A stretch of 64,000 nucleotides of DNA from Hallerella sp964397425. Lineage in GTDB: Bacteria; Fibrobacterota; Fibrobacteria; Fibrobacterales; Fibrobacteraceae. The notes beneath the pieces were generated by a model. The model was not told where the DNA came from and made no database searches. It saw nothing but the letters and a program-made list of their open reading frames with translations. Positions 25,375-33,431 of this stretch are shown here, in pieces. The stretch spans positions 1 through 64,000 of the forward strand of contig CAYNID010000007.1 in NCBI GenBank assembly GCA_964397425.1, written 5' to 3'. The position numbers were made by a program, and so were the translations under genes. Positions within the stretch are counted from its first letter, which is position 1. Each line of letters begins with the position of its first letter.

Positions 25375-25950
25375 TTGTCTGCGGAAACGCATCCGCTGAA
25401 ACCGTTTCTTCCGCCGAGTTCAAAAATTTTGATGCTGGGCAGTTTTCCGCCACCGCAAAACCGGTGGTGCATGGATTTTTACTACCCGAATTTCAACAAC
25501 GACATGTGGCGGATTTTGGGAAAGGTCTTTTTTGATGACCGCGAATATTTTATTTGCCCCAAAGCCCGGATGTTTGACAAAACAAAAATCGTCAAATTTT
25601 TGAACGAAACGGGAATCGCGATTTACGATGTCGCCGAAAAAGTCAACCGCCTCCGGGGAAACGCTTCGGACGCATTTTTGGAAATCGTTCAGCCGGCCGA
25701 TGTGACGGGCTTCTTGAAAAAATTGCCGAAGTGCGTCGCGGTCAACACAACGGGAACGTTGGCGACAGAAACTCTCAGCCGGATTCTTGGAACGGAAGCG
25801 CCCCCTGTCGGAGGAAAAAGTCCGTTTCAGATTGGCGAACGCCAGCTGCACTTGTATCGAACACCGAGTTCCAGCCGCGCGTATCCGCTCCCGTTTGAAA
25901 AAAAAGTGGCAGCGTATCAAAAATTGTTTTCGGAAATCGGATTGCGGTAA
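25375..25950 (+). CDS. Uracil-DNA glycosylase-like protein
   Basis: 191 residues from a TTG at 25375 (GAGG 9 nt upstream); an ATG at 25330 inside the nitroreductase gene is the alternative. Motif 1 reads ILMLGSFPPPQNRWCMDFYY and NFNNDMWRILG, and the C-terminal motif reads TPSSSRAY, as in the uracil-DNA glycosylase superfamily members that are common in Bacteroidota. It probably removes uracil or a mismatched base from DNA. The exact base specificity cannot be read from the sequence. It is terminated by the strong hairpin at 25955. Confidence 0.75.
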   Translation: MSAETHPLKPFLPPSSKILMLGSFPPPQNRWCMDFYYPNFNNDMWRILGKVFFDDREYFICPKARMFDKTKIVKFLNETGIAIYDVAEKVNRLRGNASDAFLEIVQPADVTGFLKKLPKCVAVNTTGTLATETLSRILGTEAPPVGGKSPFQIGERQLHLYRTPSSSRAYPLPFEKKVAAYQKLFSEIGLR

Positions 25951-25954
25951 AACA

Positions 25955-25984
25955 AAAATCCGCCGGATGACTCCGGCGGATTTT
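25955..25984. terminator. Bidirectional terminator
   Basis: A perfect 13-bp stem (AAAATCCGCCGGA with TCCGGCGGATTTT) and a 4-nt loop sit between convergent genes. The T tract is provided on both strands, so it ends the glycosylase gene (plus) and the outer-membrane protein gene (minus). Confidence 0.9.
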
Positions 25985-26001
25985 CACTTTAAAAAGTCTG
26001 A

Positions 26002-26745
26002 TTAGAAATTGAAATAGAAATTGGCGGCGATGCCTGCTGCGTCACCATCGAGATAGGTGCTGCTGTCGCCAGAACGGACAACGAGCTTTCCATCAACAGC
26101 CATTTGTTCGTTGATTTTGTAAAGGGCTCCGAGCCAAAGTTTGAAACTGTTGTCGCCGGCGTTGTCTTCCCAATCGACGCCTTCGTCATCGGTGAGCTTG
26201 AATTTGATTTCCAAGCCAACGAACGGAGTCAGTCCGATGTTTGTAATGGCGTAACCGAGTTCTGCGGCGATGTTCGTCACCAGGCCGGGTTCAAAATCGT
26301 GCCGTTCAAATCCCCAGATAATGCCAGCTTCTGTACCGAGCATCAAGTTCGGGGCGAGTTCCTGAGAGAACTGTCCGCCGATTGCGAAATTCAACCGGTC
26401 GCTGACATCATTGCTTCCGATAGGAAGGTTCAAGTCGAGGAAAAGATTCACAATGGGCATTATCGCATAACGGGCTCCGAGAGTCAAATCAGTGAATCCC
26501 GCTCCATCCGAACCGGTTGTTTCCCAAGATTTATAACCGAAAGACTGGATAGAAAGTTCCAAATTCGGAATGAGAACGTAACGGGCGCTGGCGTTGATGC
26601 TCCACTGAGACCAGGGATCGTCGGAGTCGTAGTAGAATGTACCTTTCACGGTACCTTTTCCCGCTTCGGGCAATTGATAATAATCGTAAGAGGCGAAAGC
26701 TGTCGTGGCGACAAGCAATGCGGCAAGGCTGAGTTTTTTGAACAT
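26002..26745 (-). CDS. Outer-membrane beta-barrel protein
   Basis: 247 residues with a signal peptide (MFKKLSLAALLVATTAFA). The mature chain is a regular pattern of amphipathic strands with Gly and aromatic residues, ending in the C-terminal strand IAANFYFNF, whose final Phe is the hallmark of outer-membrane barrel proteins. No specific family recognised. TAGGAGA precedes the ATG, and TATCTTTA about 35 nt further up is the likely promoter. A long inverted repeat at 26850-26893 lies upstream and may be regulatory. Confidence 0.75.
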   Translation of the reverse strand: MFKKLSLAALLVATTAFASYDYYQLPEAGKGTVKGTFYYDSDDPWSQWSINASARYVLIPNLELSIQSFGYKSWETTGSDGAGFTDLTLGARYAIMPIVNLFLDLNLPIGSNDVSDRLNFAIGGQFSQELAPNLMLGTEAGIIWGFERHDFEPGLVTNIAAELGYAITNIGLTPFVGLEIKFKLTDDEGVDWEDNAGDNSFKLWLGALYKINEQMAVDGKLVVRSGDSSTYLDGDAAGIAANFYFNF

Positions 26746-26849
26746 AAGAGTCTCCTAAGGCGTTTGATGCTGGATAAAGATAGCTTTTTGATTTTTTCTT
26801 GTTGGATTCCGGGAATTTCCCCTGCAAATTTTGATAGCCGCTCCGATAT

Positions 26850-26893
26850 TTTTTGCCAAAAGGAAAATCTGGACTGCCGGCTTTTGGCAAAAA
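26850..26893. repeat. 13-bp perfect inverted repeat in the 26746-27367 gap
   Basis: TTTTTGCCAAAAG (26850-26862) and CTTTTGGCAAAAA (26881-26893) are separated by 18 nt. Each arm contains a near-palindrome TTTTGCCAAAA. It lies about 105-150 nt upstream of the outer-membrane protein start. It could be a pair of operator half sites or a transcript hairpin. The rest of this 622-nt gap holds the repeat copy D and short recurrences of AAATTTTTGACGGC; I see no credible gene in it. Confidence 0.45.
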
Positions 26894-27159
26894 TTTTGAC
26901 GGCGACTGTATCGATTTACTTTGTGCGCTTCGCCGGAAGTTTTTGCGTTGAACTTTTTGATTCGTCAAAAGGGAAGTGGAATCTCCCGGCCAGGACACAA
27001 CCGGAATCTCCCGGATGGCATTCCTTGCGGCGTCTTTCACAAAATGTTTCGCGTAAAAATCGACATTCCCAACTCATGGTGGAAAAGTAAAATTTTTGAC
27101 GGCTGACGTGGATGAACATTTTGAAGGAAACTGGCGAAGAGTCGCTTTGGAGTCGTGCC

Positions 27160-27310
27160 GGGCGCAGTTCGGCATGAGAACGGTGAAAAGGAATGCTCTC
27201 GCTGGTTGGGATTTCAAACGAAAATCCTTTTCTGCTGGCGGTTTGAAATTTGCACGGTTTCGGCGGCAAAGGGAGAACCGTTTTTGCAGAAAGGAACTTT
27301 GCCTGCAACG
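27160..27310 (+). repeat. Dispersed intergenic repeat, copy D
   Basis: TTCGGCATGAGAACGG leads into GGAATGCTCTCGCTGGTTGG, GATTTCAAACGAAAATCC, TTTTCTGCTGGCGG and TTTGAAATTTGCACGGTTTC. These are the same words, in the same order and spacing, as copies B and C. The GGAAT leader is reduced. It lies 60 nt from the end of the HAD gene. Confidence 0.65.
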
Positions 27311-27367
27311 GTAAGCGGCGAGACAGCAGGAAGAAGAAATTGCCCTTTTGCAGAAAAACGAAGGCGA

Positions 27368-28234
27368 TTATTTGCCAAGTCGCAAGTAATAAGTGGGTCT
27401 TGTTTTTAAAAACGCTTCATCGGATTTGAGTTCCGCGGCAGGTTGATTCCTTCCGATAAGGAGTGCCGCGTCGATTCCGGCATTCAACGCGCCGCCGATA
27501 TCTGTCGCCAGCGTATCGCCAACCATCACGGTCTTCAATTTTCCGGGAAGACTCTGCAAGGCTTTTTCAAAAATGGGATAGAACGGCTTTCCCAAATAAA
27601 AAGTCTCCGGATGCCGTTCCAAAAAAAGTTTGTGCGCTTCGCATCCGGAAACCCCTTCGCGAGCCCCTTGCATCCGCGGGGCCCAGGCATCTGGATTGAG
27701 CACGATTAACTTTGCGCCCGGACAAGAAAGAATCTCTTTAGCCCTGTCGAGAAGCTTTTGGTTTTCGGCGACCGAAGAAATGATGACCGTATTTTCCGAA
27801 GGGGAATCGGAAACGGAGACATCGCCTTCTTTTAAAAAAGCGACTCCGCCGGGACGGCCAATGTAAAACGCTTCGTGAATTCCTTTTTCTTTGGCGAAAT
27901 GGGAAAACAGTCCGCCGGAAGAAATGATTTCAGATTCCTCGAAAGGAATGTTCATGCGCTTTAAGCTTTCGACAAATTGCGGAATCGCCGAGGATGCCGC
28001 ATTGGTCACGAGCCGCATCGGTTTTCCCGAGGCCCGGACCTTCTGGTACATTTCAAGTGCGCCGGGATACAGGACTTCTCCTCGACAATAAAATGTTCCA
28101 AAAGCATCAAAAAAGAAGGCTTCGTATTTTTCAATCAAAGCGTCCAACGAAATATCCGTGGGCGCATTGGGCATGGGACGGAAATGGCCGATTTTAAAAT
28201 AGTGCGCATAAATATCCCGTTCAAAGGCTTCCAT
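27368..28234 (-). CDS. HAD-superfamily hydrolase, class IIA type
   Basis: 288 residues. Motif I is FFFDAFGTFY (nucleophile D43), followed by the class IIA words GALEMYQKVRASGK and LVTNAAS, a cap domain, and motif IV VMVGDTLATDIGGALNAG. The class is that of NagD-like sugar or nucleotide phosphatases. Motif I reads D-A-F-G-T, so the general-acid aspartate two residues after the nucleophile is Phe45; 2-haloacid dehalogenases share that loss, phosphatases normally do not. Its start overlaps the upstream gene by 14 nt. It is last in a five-gene operon that begins at 31341. Confidence 0.85.
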   Translation of the reverse strand: MEAFERDIYAHYFKIGHFRPMPNAPTDISLDALIEKYEAFFFDAFGTFYCRGEVLYPGALEMYQKVRASGKPMRLVTNAASSAIPQFVESLKRMNIPFEESEIISSGGLFSHFAKEKGIHEAFYIGRPGGVAFLKEGDVSVSDSPSENTVIISSVAENQKLLDRAKEILSCPGAKLIVLNPDAWAPRMQGAREGVSGCEAHKLFLERHPETFYLGKPFYPIFEKALQSLPGKLKTVMVGDTLATDIGGALNAGIDAALLIGRNQPAAELKSDEAFLKTRPTYYLRLGK

Positions 28235-29474
28235 TGTCTATCCTTTTGATTCCCCAAGTTTGGACTGCGCTTTTTCCACTTCCGCTTTGCCACAAAAGCG
28301 TTTTTTGATAGCGGACTTCTGCCAAAATTTTGACCAGGTAAACTCCGGTTCCCACGATTTGCCGGTTGTTTGCCATCAGGTTCCACCGGAGAAAAATGGT
28401 TTGCGGATTGGCGAGGCAGTTCCCGCCGGGAAATTTTTCGTCCGAGCATTTTGTCGTAGAATGGACGCTTGTCACGTATTCGCCCGTACGAGTGTAAATT
28501 TGCAAGGCGAACGACAGGGACAAATGTTCCGGAAATACTGTTTCTTTTGTGCTGCGGAATTTTTGGAGGTATTCCCGCAATTCTTCACCGCCAAAAGTCA
28601 TCGCGATTCCCAGTGAATTTTTTTCGGGTGTTTTGAACTCTGGACTGGTGAAAATACGTTCAAAAATGGGAATTTCCGTTTTGGGGGAAAGCGTCACTGT
28701 GGCAAGTGAATTTGTTTGCAATCGGAAAGGATAAACGCTGAAAATCTTCCGAAACGGCGAATCGGTTCCGGTTTTGTTTCCAAGCGTATCGGCGATGGAT
28801 GCCGGTAAAATGCGGATGGAATCGCCGGGCTGGGGAAAGGCCTCTCCGGGAATCCGGCTTATTTTTACCGTGGAGTGAGAAAAATCCCAAGAGGCGTTTT
28901 GCGTAGACAGAGAACAGGTTTCTTCTGAATGCCGGAATTCTAAAAAATGTTCTCCGGGGAACATTTCTTTCACGGGTTCGGAGAAGGATACAATTAAAGA
29001 ATCCGATTCGTTTTTTTGTGCCGAAAAAAGAATTGCGGAATTGATTTGCGGCGCGATTCGTTCCTGCATGCGGATTTCCATGGAAGAAGAATCGTCGAAG
29101 AGAATCAGAGCCGTTTCGGCTTGTCGCGGAAGGGAGGTCTCTGTCGCCGATGAGTTTTCGGTGGGAATCTGAATGTGGATGGAATTCGCTTGTGTGGAAT
29201 CGAAAGGAAGTTCTGAACCTGAAAAAGAAAATCTTCTGATGGTTCCGCTTGCGTCAAACCAGTTGAACGATAAACTCTTTACCGTCGAATCGAGATAGTT
29301 CCGCGAAAGTTTTCCCAAAAAAGTAAAATGCACGAGGTCCATTTTACCGTCGCCGTTAGAATCTTCGAAATAGTTCCCGGATTCCGATGGGGGAATCGGC
29401 GCTTGGATGAATGCGGAAAATCCGGACGCAGCAAAAATTCCGCAGGCGATGGACAATGTCTTGAACAGGGACAT
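28221..29474 (-). CDS. Secreted protein with Ca-binding-like loop and FlgD-like C-terminal domain
   Basis: 417 residues from the ATG at 29474, which overlaps the upstream stop (TGATG) and gives a signal peptide ending near FSA. Residues 37-46 (EDSNGDGKMD) look like a dockerin/EF-hand-type calcium loop. A middle region has beta-sandwich character with PGDSIRILP and ADTLGN words. The last 60 residues (LRWNLMANNRQIVGTGVYLVK) resemble FlgD Ig-like or type IX secretion C-terminal domains. It is probably exported to the surface. Function unknown; the combination is common in Fibrobacter surface proteins. Confidence 0.65.
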   Translation of the reverse strand: MSLFKTLSIACGIFAASGFSAFIQAPIPPSESGNYFEDSNGDGKMDLVHFTFLGKLSRNYLDSTVKSLSFNWFDASGTIRRFSFSGSELPFDSTQANSIHIQIPTENSSATETSLPRQAETALILFDDSSSMEIRMQERIAPQINSAILFSAQKNESDSLIVSFSEPVKEMFPGEHFLEFRHSEETCSLSTQNASWDFSHSTVKISRIPGEAFPQPGDSIRILPASIADTLGNKTGTDSPFRKIFSVYPFRLQTNSLATVTLSPKTEIPIFERIFTSPEFKTPEKNSLGIAMTFGGEELREYLQKFRSTKETVFPEHLSLSFALQIYTRTGEYVTSVHSTTKCSDEKFPGGNCLANPQTIFLRWNLMANNRQIVGTGVYLVKILAEVRYQKTLLWQSGSGKSAVQTWGIKRIDNGSL

Positions 29475-30094
29475 CAGCTGTGCAGAACTCCGTAATCGCG
29501 CCCTTCGGCGGGAACAATCAAACGCATTTCCGAGAGGACTCCGATTCTGTCTTTCAAAATGCATTTGAAGTCTTCGCCGAGTTCTTCTTCATCATCGTTG
29601 TTCAAGTTGTAAGCGTAAAAGCTTCCGTCACCAAAGAGGGTGAAACAGCAGTCCCAGTCAATTTTTGAATTTTCATCGTCCATGCTTTCGAGCATCAAAA
29701 TGGGCCGTGGAGCCGGAATGGGAGCGGCGTGACCGTTTTCGTATAAAAAATAGTTCCGCGAAATGAGAGCGTGTTCCAAAGCCATCGAAGGCTTTGTTTC
29801 GGAAAATTCATTGCGCAAGCGGCGGATGTTTCCCAAATCGTCTTCAAAGGGGTCCTGGAAATCTTGGGGGAGGACGACTTGCCAATAGTCGAATTTTTTC
29901 CCCGAAGCGTCGTAGCGGTCTTGCCATTCGCGGGGAGGTTCCGGGCGCGTCATCAAGAAATCTTCAAATCCGTCGAGGATTTCGTCAAAGCGGGAATCGT
30001 AAGGTGCGCTTCGCTGCTCTTGAATGAGAGAGAGCAGCGCGTTGATTTTTTCATCTGTAGAAAGGTTCTGCAGTTCGTTGTCATTTTCGGTCAT
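29474..30094 (-). CDS. Conserved hypothetical acidic protein
   Basis: 206 residues from the ATG at 30094. GAGGA stands 6 nt before it, and the upstream stop overlaps (TAATG); an in-frame ATG two codons earlier is less well placed. No signal peptide, no membrane segments. The chain is acidic, with an Asp/Glu patch (NNDDEEELGED) and several Trp/Tyr-rich words (FDYWQVVLPQDFQDPFEDD). I recognise no family. Tight coupling on both sides puts it in the same operon as the aspartoacylase-like enzyme and the secreted protein. Confidence 0.6.
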   Translation of the reverse strand: MTENDNELQNLSTDEKINALLSLIQEQRSAPYDSRFDEILDGFEDFLMTRPEPPREWQDRYDASGKKFDYWQVVLPQDFQDPFEDDLGNIRRLRNEFSETKPSMALEHALISRNYFLYENGHAAPIPAPRPILMLESMDDENSKIDWDCCFTLFGDGSFYAYNLNNDDEEELGEDFKCILKDRIGVLSEMRLIVPAEGRDYGVLHS

Positions 30095-30987
30095 TACCAT
30101 TCCTCGACAGTTTTCAGGGTAAGGCTCATGGCGAGCTTTTTTTCGTAATAGGCGCTTTCGTTGATAAAGATGGGCCAAACGCTTTGAATTTCCGTATTGG
30201 GAACATCTAGACCATCGAATGAAATAAAAAGAGGTTCTCCAGGCTTGACTTCTTTGTAATCGCCGCGAAGAAGATTTGGATGGACCATGGCGGTGATTTC
30301 TCCGGTCGGTTTCCGCGGGTAATCAATGTCCTTGAATTGCGTGAACACATCGACTTTCTTTTTGGGCTTTTTCTGCAAAACGCCGCGGTTCCATTCGTCC
30401 GCGAGTTCAAGATAACGTCCGACAATTTTTTCCGTTTCGAAAAAGAGGTCCGCGTCAAGAGTTCCATGTGGCTGCGGACCAACTTCCAAGCAAATGTCCG
30501 CTTTGGCGACGGTTCCAAAGTAAGGGGATTCTCCGCGTTCTTCGGGCTGATAATAGATGAAGGCGTTTGGAAATTCAGTCGCGATTTCTGCGCTAGCGCG
30601 CATGGTGAACGGATCGCGGGCCGAAAGAATCAGACACACGCCCATGTTGGATGTTGTATTGTGCACATCGATGATGAGATCCGTTTTTGTCGCTGCGCCT
30701 TTGGGACCGAAGCGGCTGTTCAGTTCTTTTGCCCGGCGGATTTCGTAGGCTTGAGAATTTTTGAGGGAAATTAGCCGGTTTGCGAAACTGCGATTTAAAT
30801 CCCTGTCGACATAACGTTTGCAAACGCTTGCCGCTTCGATATTGGTGAGAACCAGTTTGATGTCTGCCGATGGGCATTTGTCCGCGTAAAGCTGGCGGTT
30901 TGCCGCCCATTTTCGAAAGAGCATCACTCCCGAAAGTTCGTTTCCGTGAGTTCCACCGGCGATGACGATGTTCTTGATTTGACTCAT
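30094..30987 (-). CDS. Aspartoacylase/succinylglutamate desuccinylase-family zinc deacylase
   Basis: 297 residues. The M14-like zinc site is visible: H14 and E17 in GGTHGNELSG, and a third histidine in DVHNTT. RDLNRSF and the catalytic glutamate in LEVGPQPHG complete the AspA signature. The family removes acyl groups from N-acyl amino acids such as N-acetyl-aspartate or N-acetyl-aromatic residues. The length and the C-terminal beta domain favour the aspartoacylase branch. AAGGAT stands just before the ATG. The substrate here is not decidable from sequence. Confidence 0.85.
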   Translation of the reverse strand: MSQIKNIVIAGGTHGNELSGVMLFRKWAANRQLYADKCPSADIKLVLTNIEAASVCKRYVDRDLNRSFANRLISLKNSQAYEIRRAKELNSRFGPKGAATKTDLIIDVHNTTSNMGVCLILSARDPFTMRASAEIATEFPNAFIYYQPEERGESPYFGTVAKADICLEVGPQPHGTLDADLFFETEKIVGRYLELADEWNRGVLQKKPKKKVDVFTQFKDIDYPRKPTGEITAMVHPNLLRGDYKEVKPGEPLFISFDGLDVPNTEIQSVWPIFINESAYYEKKLAMSLTLKTVEEW

Positions 30988-30999
30988 ATCCTTATTATA

Positions 31000-31341
31000 C
31001 TAAACTTTTCCGCCGAAAAAGGCGAGAATCCAGCAGGCGATGGCAGAAAGGCTCCACAGCGAAGCGTGCAAAATCCGCCGGTGGTGAGAAAATAAAACGG
31101 TGGACGCGTAGAACGTTAAATACAGGCTGAAAAAGTAGATGAAAAGGGTGACGATTTCATCGGGGAGAAATCCGGGAAGGACTCTGCCGCGGATGAGAAC
31201 CGTACAAACGGCGAAAAGTTGGATGCATCCGGGAACGAGGAGCGTTTTGCGCCGGTCTTTATCCATGTGGAAAATGGAATCCGCCAAAAGGAAAATCAAG
31301 GCGGCTGCAGAAAATAAAGCGGGAACGGTTAGAATTGTCAT
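31000..31341 (-). CDS. Small four-helix membrane protein
   Basis: 113 residues from the ATG at 31341. The frame continues upstream, but those codons run antisense into the moxR gene. Four hydrophobic segments (about 5-22, 35-52, 64-84, 92-109) are separated by short charged loops (HMDKDRRK, HHRR). It ends 12 nt before the aspartoacylase-like gene and appears to head that operon. The 43-bp region shared with moxR carries the divergent promoters (TATATTTA on the plus strand). No family recognised. Confidence 0.6.
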   Translation of the reverse strand: MTILTVPALFSAAALIFLLADSIFHMDKDRRKTLLVPGCIQLFAVCTVLIRGRVLPGFLPDEIVTLFIYFFSLYLTFYASTVLFSHHRRILHASLWSLSAIACWILAFFGGKV

Positions 31342-31384
31342 AACTTCGGTATTATATTTAAAAAGTTTTTTGAGGATTTTCAAA

Positions 31385-32293
31385 ATGATTCCGCATTTGA
31401 TCAAAGCTTTGAACTCTGTTATCTTAGGCAAGGAAGATTCCATTTCACTTCTTGTCGGAGCGCTTCTCGCCGATGGGCACGTGTTGATTGAAGATGTTCC
31501 AGGAACAGGGAAGACGACTTTGGCCAAGGCGTTGGCGAAGGCGCTTTCTGCCGAATATTCCCGCATCCAGTTCACTTCGGATTTGCTGCCTGCCGATGTG
31601 ACTGGCGGGGCTGTATTTCGTCCGGGAAAATCCGATTTTGAAATCAGGAAAGGTCCCGTTTTTACGCAAATCCTGCTTGCCGATGAAATCAACAGGGCAA
31701 GCCCGCGCACGCAAAGCGCCCTGCTCGAAGCGATGGAAGAGCGCGCCGTTTCGCTAGAGGGAAATTCCATTCCGCTGCCCGAATTTTTTCTGGTCTTGGC
31801 AACGGAAAATCCGGTTGAATTCCGCGGCGTTTACCCTCTTCCCGAAGCGCAAATGGACCGTTTTCTGTTGCGGATATCCATCGGATACCCATCGGAAAAT
31901 TCAGAGCTCGACATTGTTCGCGGACACCGGTTTGGACAGCCAATTGAAAAGCTTGAACCGGTGATGACCCCGGCGGATGTTTTGAAGATTCGTTCCGAGG
32001 TGAAGAATGTCCACATGGACGAAGAACTTGAACTTTATGCCGTAAAGCTTGTTCGTGCGACTCGAAACCGTCCGGGTTTGAGGCTTGGAGCGAGTCCGCG
32101 GGCGGGGATGGCTTTGTGCGCGCTTTCGCGCGCGTTCGCTTATATGGAAAATCGCGACTACGTTCTTCCCGATGATGTTCAACGCGCTCTTTTCCCCGTC
32201 CTTTCCCACCGGATTTTTGCAGAGGATTCCGCGCCCGGAACGACTGCCGCCATTTTAGAAGAAATCCGCCGCGAAATTTCCGTTCCCAGGTGA
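31385..32293 (+). CDS. MoxR-family AAA+ ATPase
   Basis: 302 residues from the ATG at 31385 (GAGG upstream); longer frames start in the divergent gene. Walker A GTGKT is at 40-44, Walker B is LLADEINRA, and the sensor word is VLATENPVEFRGVYPLPEAQ. MoxR proteins act as chaperones that remodel a partner with a von Willebrand A-like or DUF58 domain. The next two genes are a DUF58 protein and a membrane transglutaminase, the classic three-gene module. Start point TATATTTA near 31350 is a probable promoter. Confidence 0.93.
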   Translation: MIPHLIKALNSVILGKEDSISLLVGALLADGHVLIEDVPGTGKTTLAKALAKALSAEYSRIQFTSDLLPADVTGGAVFRPGKSDFEIRKGPVFTQILLADEINRASPRTQSALLEAMEERAVSLEGNSIPLPEFFLVLATENPVEFRGVYPLPEAQMDRFLLRISIGYPSENSELDIVRGHRFGQPIEKLEPVMTPADVLKIRSEVKNVHMDEELELYAVKLVRATRNRPGLRLGASPRAGMALCALSRAFAYMENRDYVLPDDVQRALFPVLSHRIFAEDSAPGTTAAILEEIRREISVPR

Positions 32294-32297
32294 TGGA

Positions 32298-33431
32298 ATG
32301 CGCTTTTTCAAAGAAGTGGCGTGGTTGTGGAAAGCGTATCCGCGGATGCCGGAAAAATCCGGATGGTTGATGCGGGTTTATTTTTTCTGGAGCGAGGTTT
32401 TCAGCCCGGCGGGCCATGTCGTTTGTGCACTCCTTTTATTTGGCGCTTTTTTCCTGTTCGCTCCCGGATTTTTCCCGTTGAAATGCTTGGAACTTTTTTT
32501 CACCGTTTCATTAATTCTGGCGCTTCTTTCCAGGCGAAAACCGAAAAACCGCATTTTGCGAATCGAAATTCCGCTGGGGACAGAAGGCGAGCCGCTTCGT
32601 CTGTCTGCGATTTTTGAAAGACCGTTGAAAGAGGGCGTTTGCTGGGAATCTTTCCGGATGGATTCTTCGTTAGAGTCGCTTGGGAACGGAACGATTTTGC
32701 CGCATCGGCGTGGCGTTTTTCATTTGCCGGGAATATCGCTTGTCGAACGGCATCCGTCAGGACTTGTTCAACGCTTGAATCCTTATGGGAAAACGGTTGA
32801 ATTGGTGGTGGCTCCGAAAATATCCCGACTGAAGTCGTTTTCTTTTTTGACCGCCGGGAAGAGTGGCGCCCGTTTTGAACGTTGTCTTCGCCCGGAAAAT
32901 TGCCGGGGACGGGAATTTTTCGGTGTTCGAGAATACCGGGATGGAGACAGCTTGCGGGATTTGCATTACCGGGCCTTCGCCCGTTATGGGAGGCCATTTA
33001 CCAAAGAATACGAGAAGGAATCGGGCGGCGGAATCGTATTGCTTCTGGATGTTTCCGCAACGCATTTGTACGAAAAAATGTGCGTGGAGACGGCAATCCG
33101 CTTGTGCGGAAGTATTGCGTATTGGCTTTTGGAACGGGGCGCCCTTTCGCGTTTTTTTATCGGTGACAAGGAAATTCCCTTCAAAGCGCCCTTTGCCCAA
33201 AGGGACATTTTGAAAGTCTTGGCGCAAATTCCCCGCGCGGAAATCTGGAATCATTATGAACTGGATGCGTGGAACGCCGTTCCGGCAGAGGATTCTCCAA
33301 TTCTCTCCGTTTCTTTGCGCCGGGTTCCTTGGAAAGTGGATAAGCAAATTGTTGTCGTCGACAAAACGCACTCCGCTGTGGATGAAGACGATGTCAAATT
33401 TGTCTGTATCGGCAGGGAGGATTCCCTGTGA
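32298..33431 (+). CDS. DUF58 protein
   Basis: 377 residues, 4 nt after moxR. Two membrane helices near 38-75 precede a region with the DUF58 core: GREFFGVREYRDGDSLRDLHYRAFARYGRPFTKEYEKE. That is followed by a degenerate von Willebrand A-like fold (GGIVLLLDVSA). It is the usual partner of MoxR and probably anchors at the inner membrane. The gene overlaps the transglutaminase by 4 nt (GTGA). Role in envelope maturation or stress is inferred from other MoxR modules. Confidence 0.88.
   Translation: MRFFKEVAWLWKAYPRMPEKSGWLMRVYFFWSEVFSPAGHVVCALLLFGAFFLFAPGFFPLKCLELFFTVSLILALLSRRKPKNRILRIEIPLGTEGEPLRLSAIFERPLKEGVCWESFRMDSSLESLGNGTILPHRRGVFHLPGISLVERHPSGLVQRLNPYGKTVELVVAPKISRLKSFSFLTAGKSGARFERCLRPENCRGREFFGVREYRDGDSLRDLHYRAFARYGRPFTKEYEKESGGGIVLLLDVSATHLYEKMCVETAIRLCGSIAYWLLERGALSRFFIGDKEIPFKAPFAQRDILKVLAQIPRAEIWNHYELDAWNAVPAEDSPILSVSLRRVPWKVDKQIVVVDKTHSAVDEDDVKFVCIGREDSL

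Noticed and set aside
31139..31384. Upstream extension of the moxR frame
   Set aside because: The extra codons run antisense through a membrane-protein gene, and the family N terminus and a ribosome-binding site mark the ATG at 31385.
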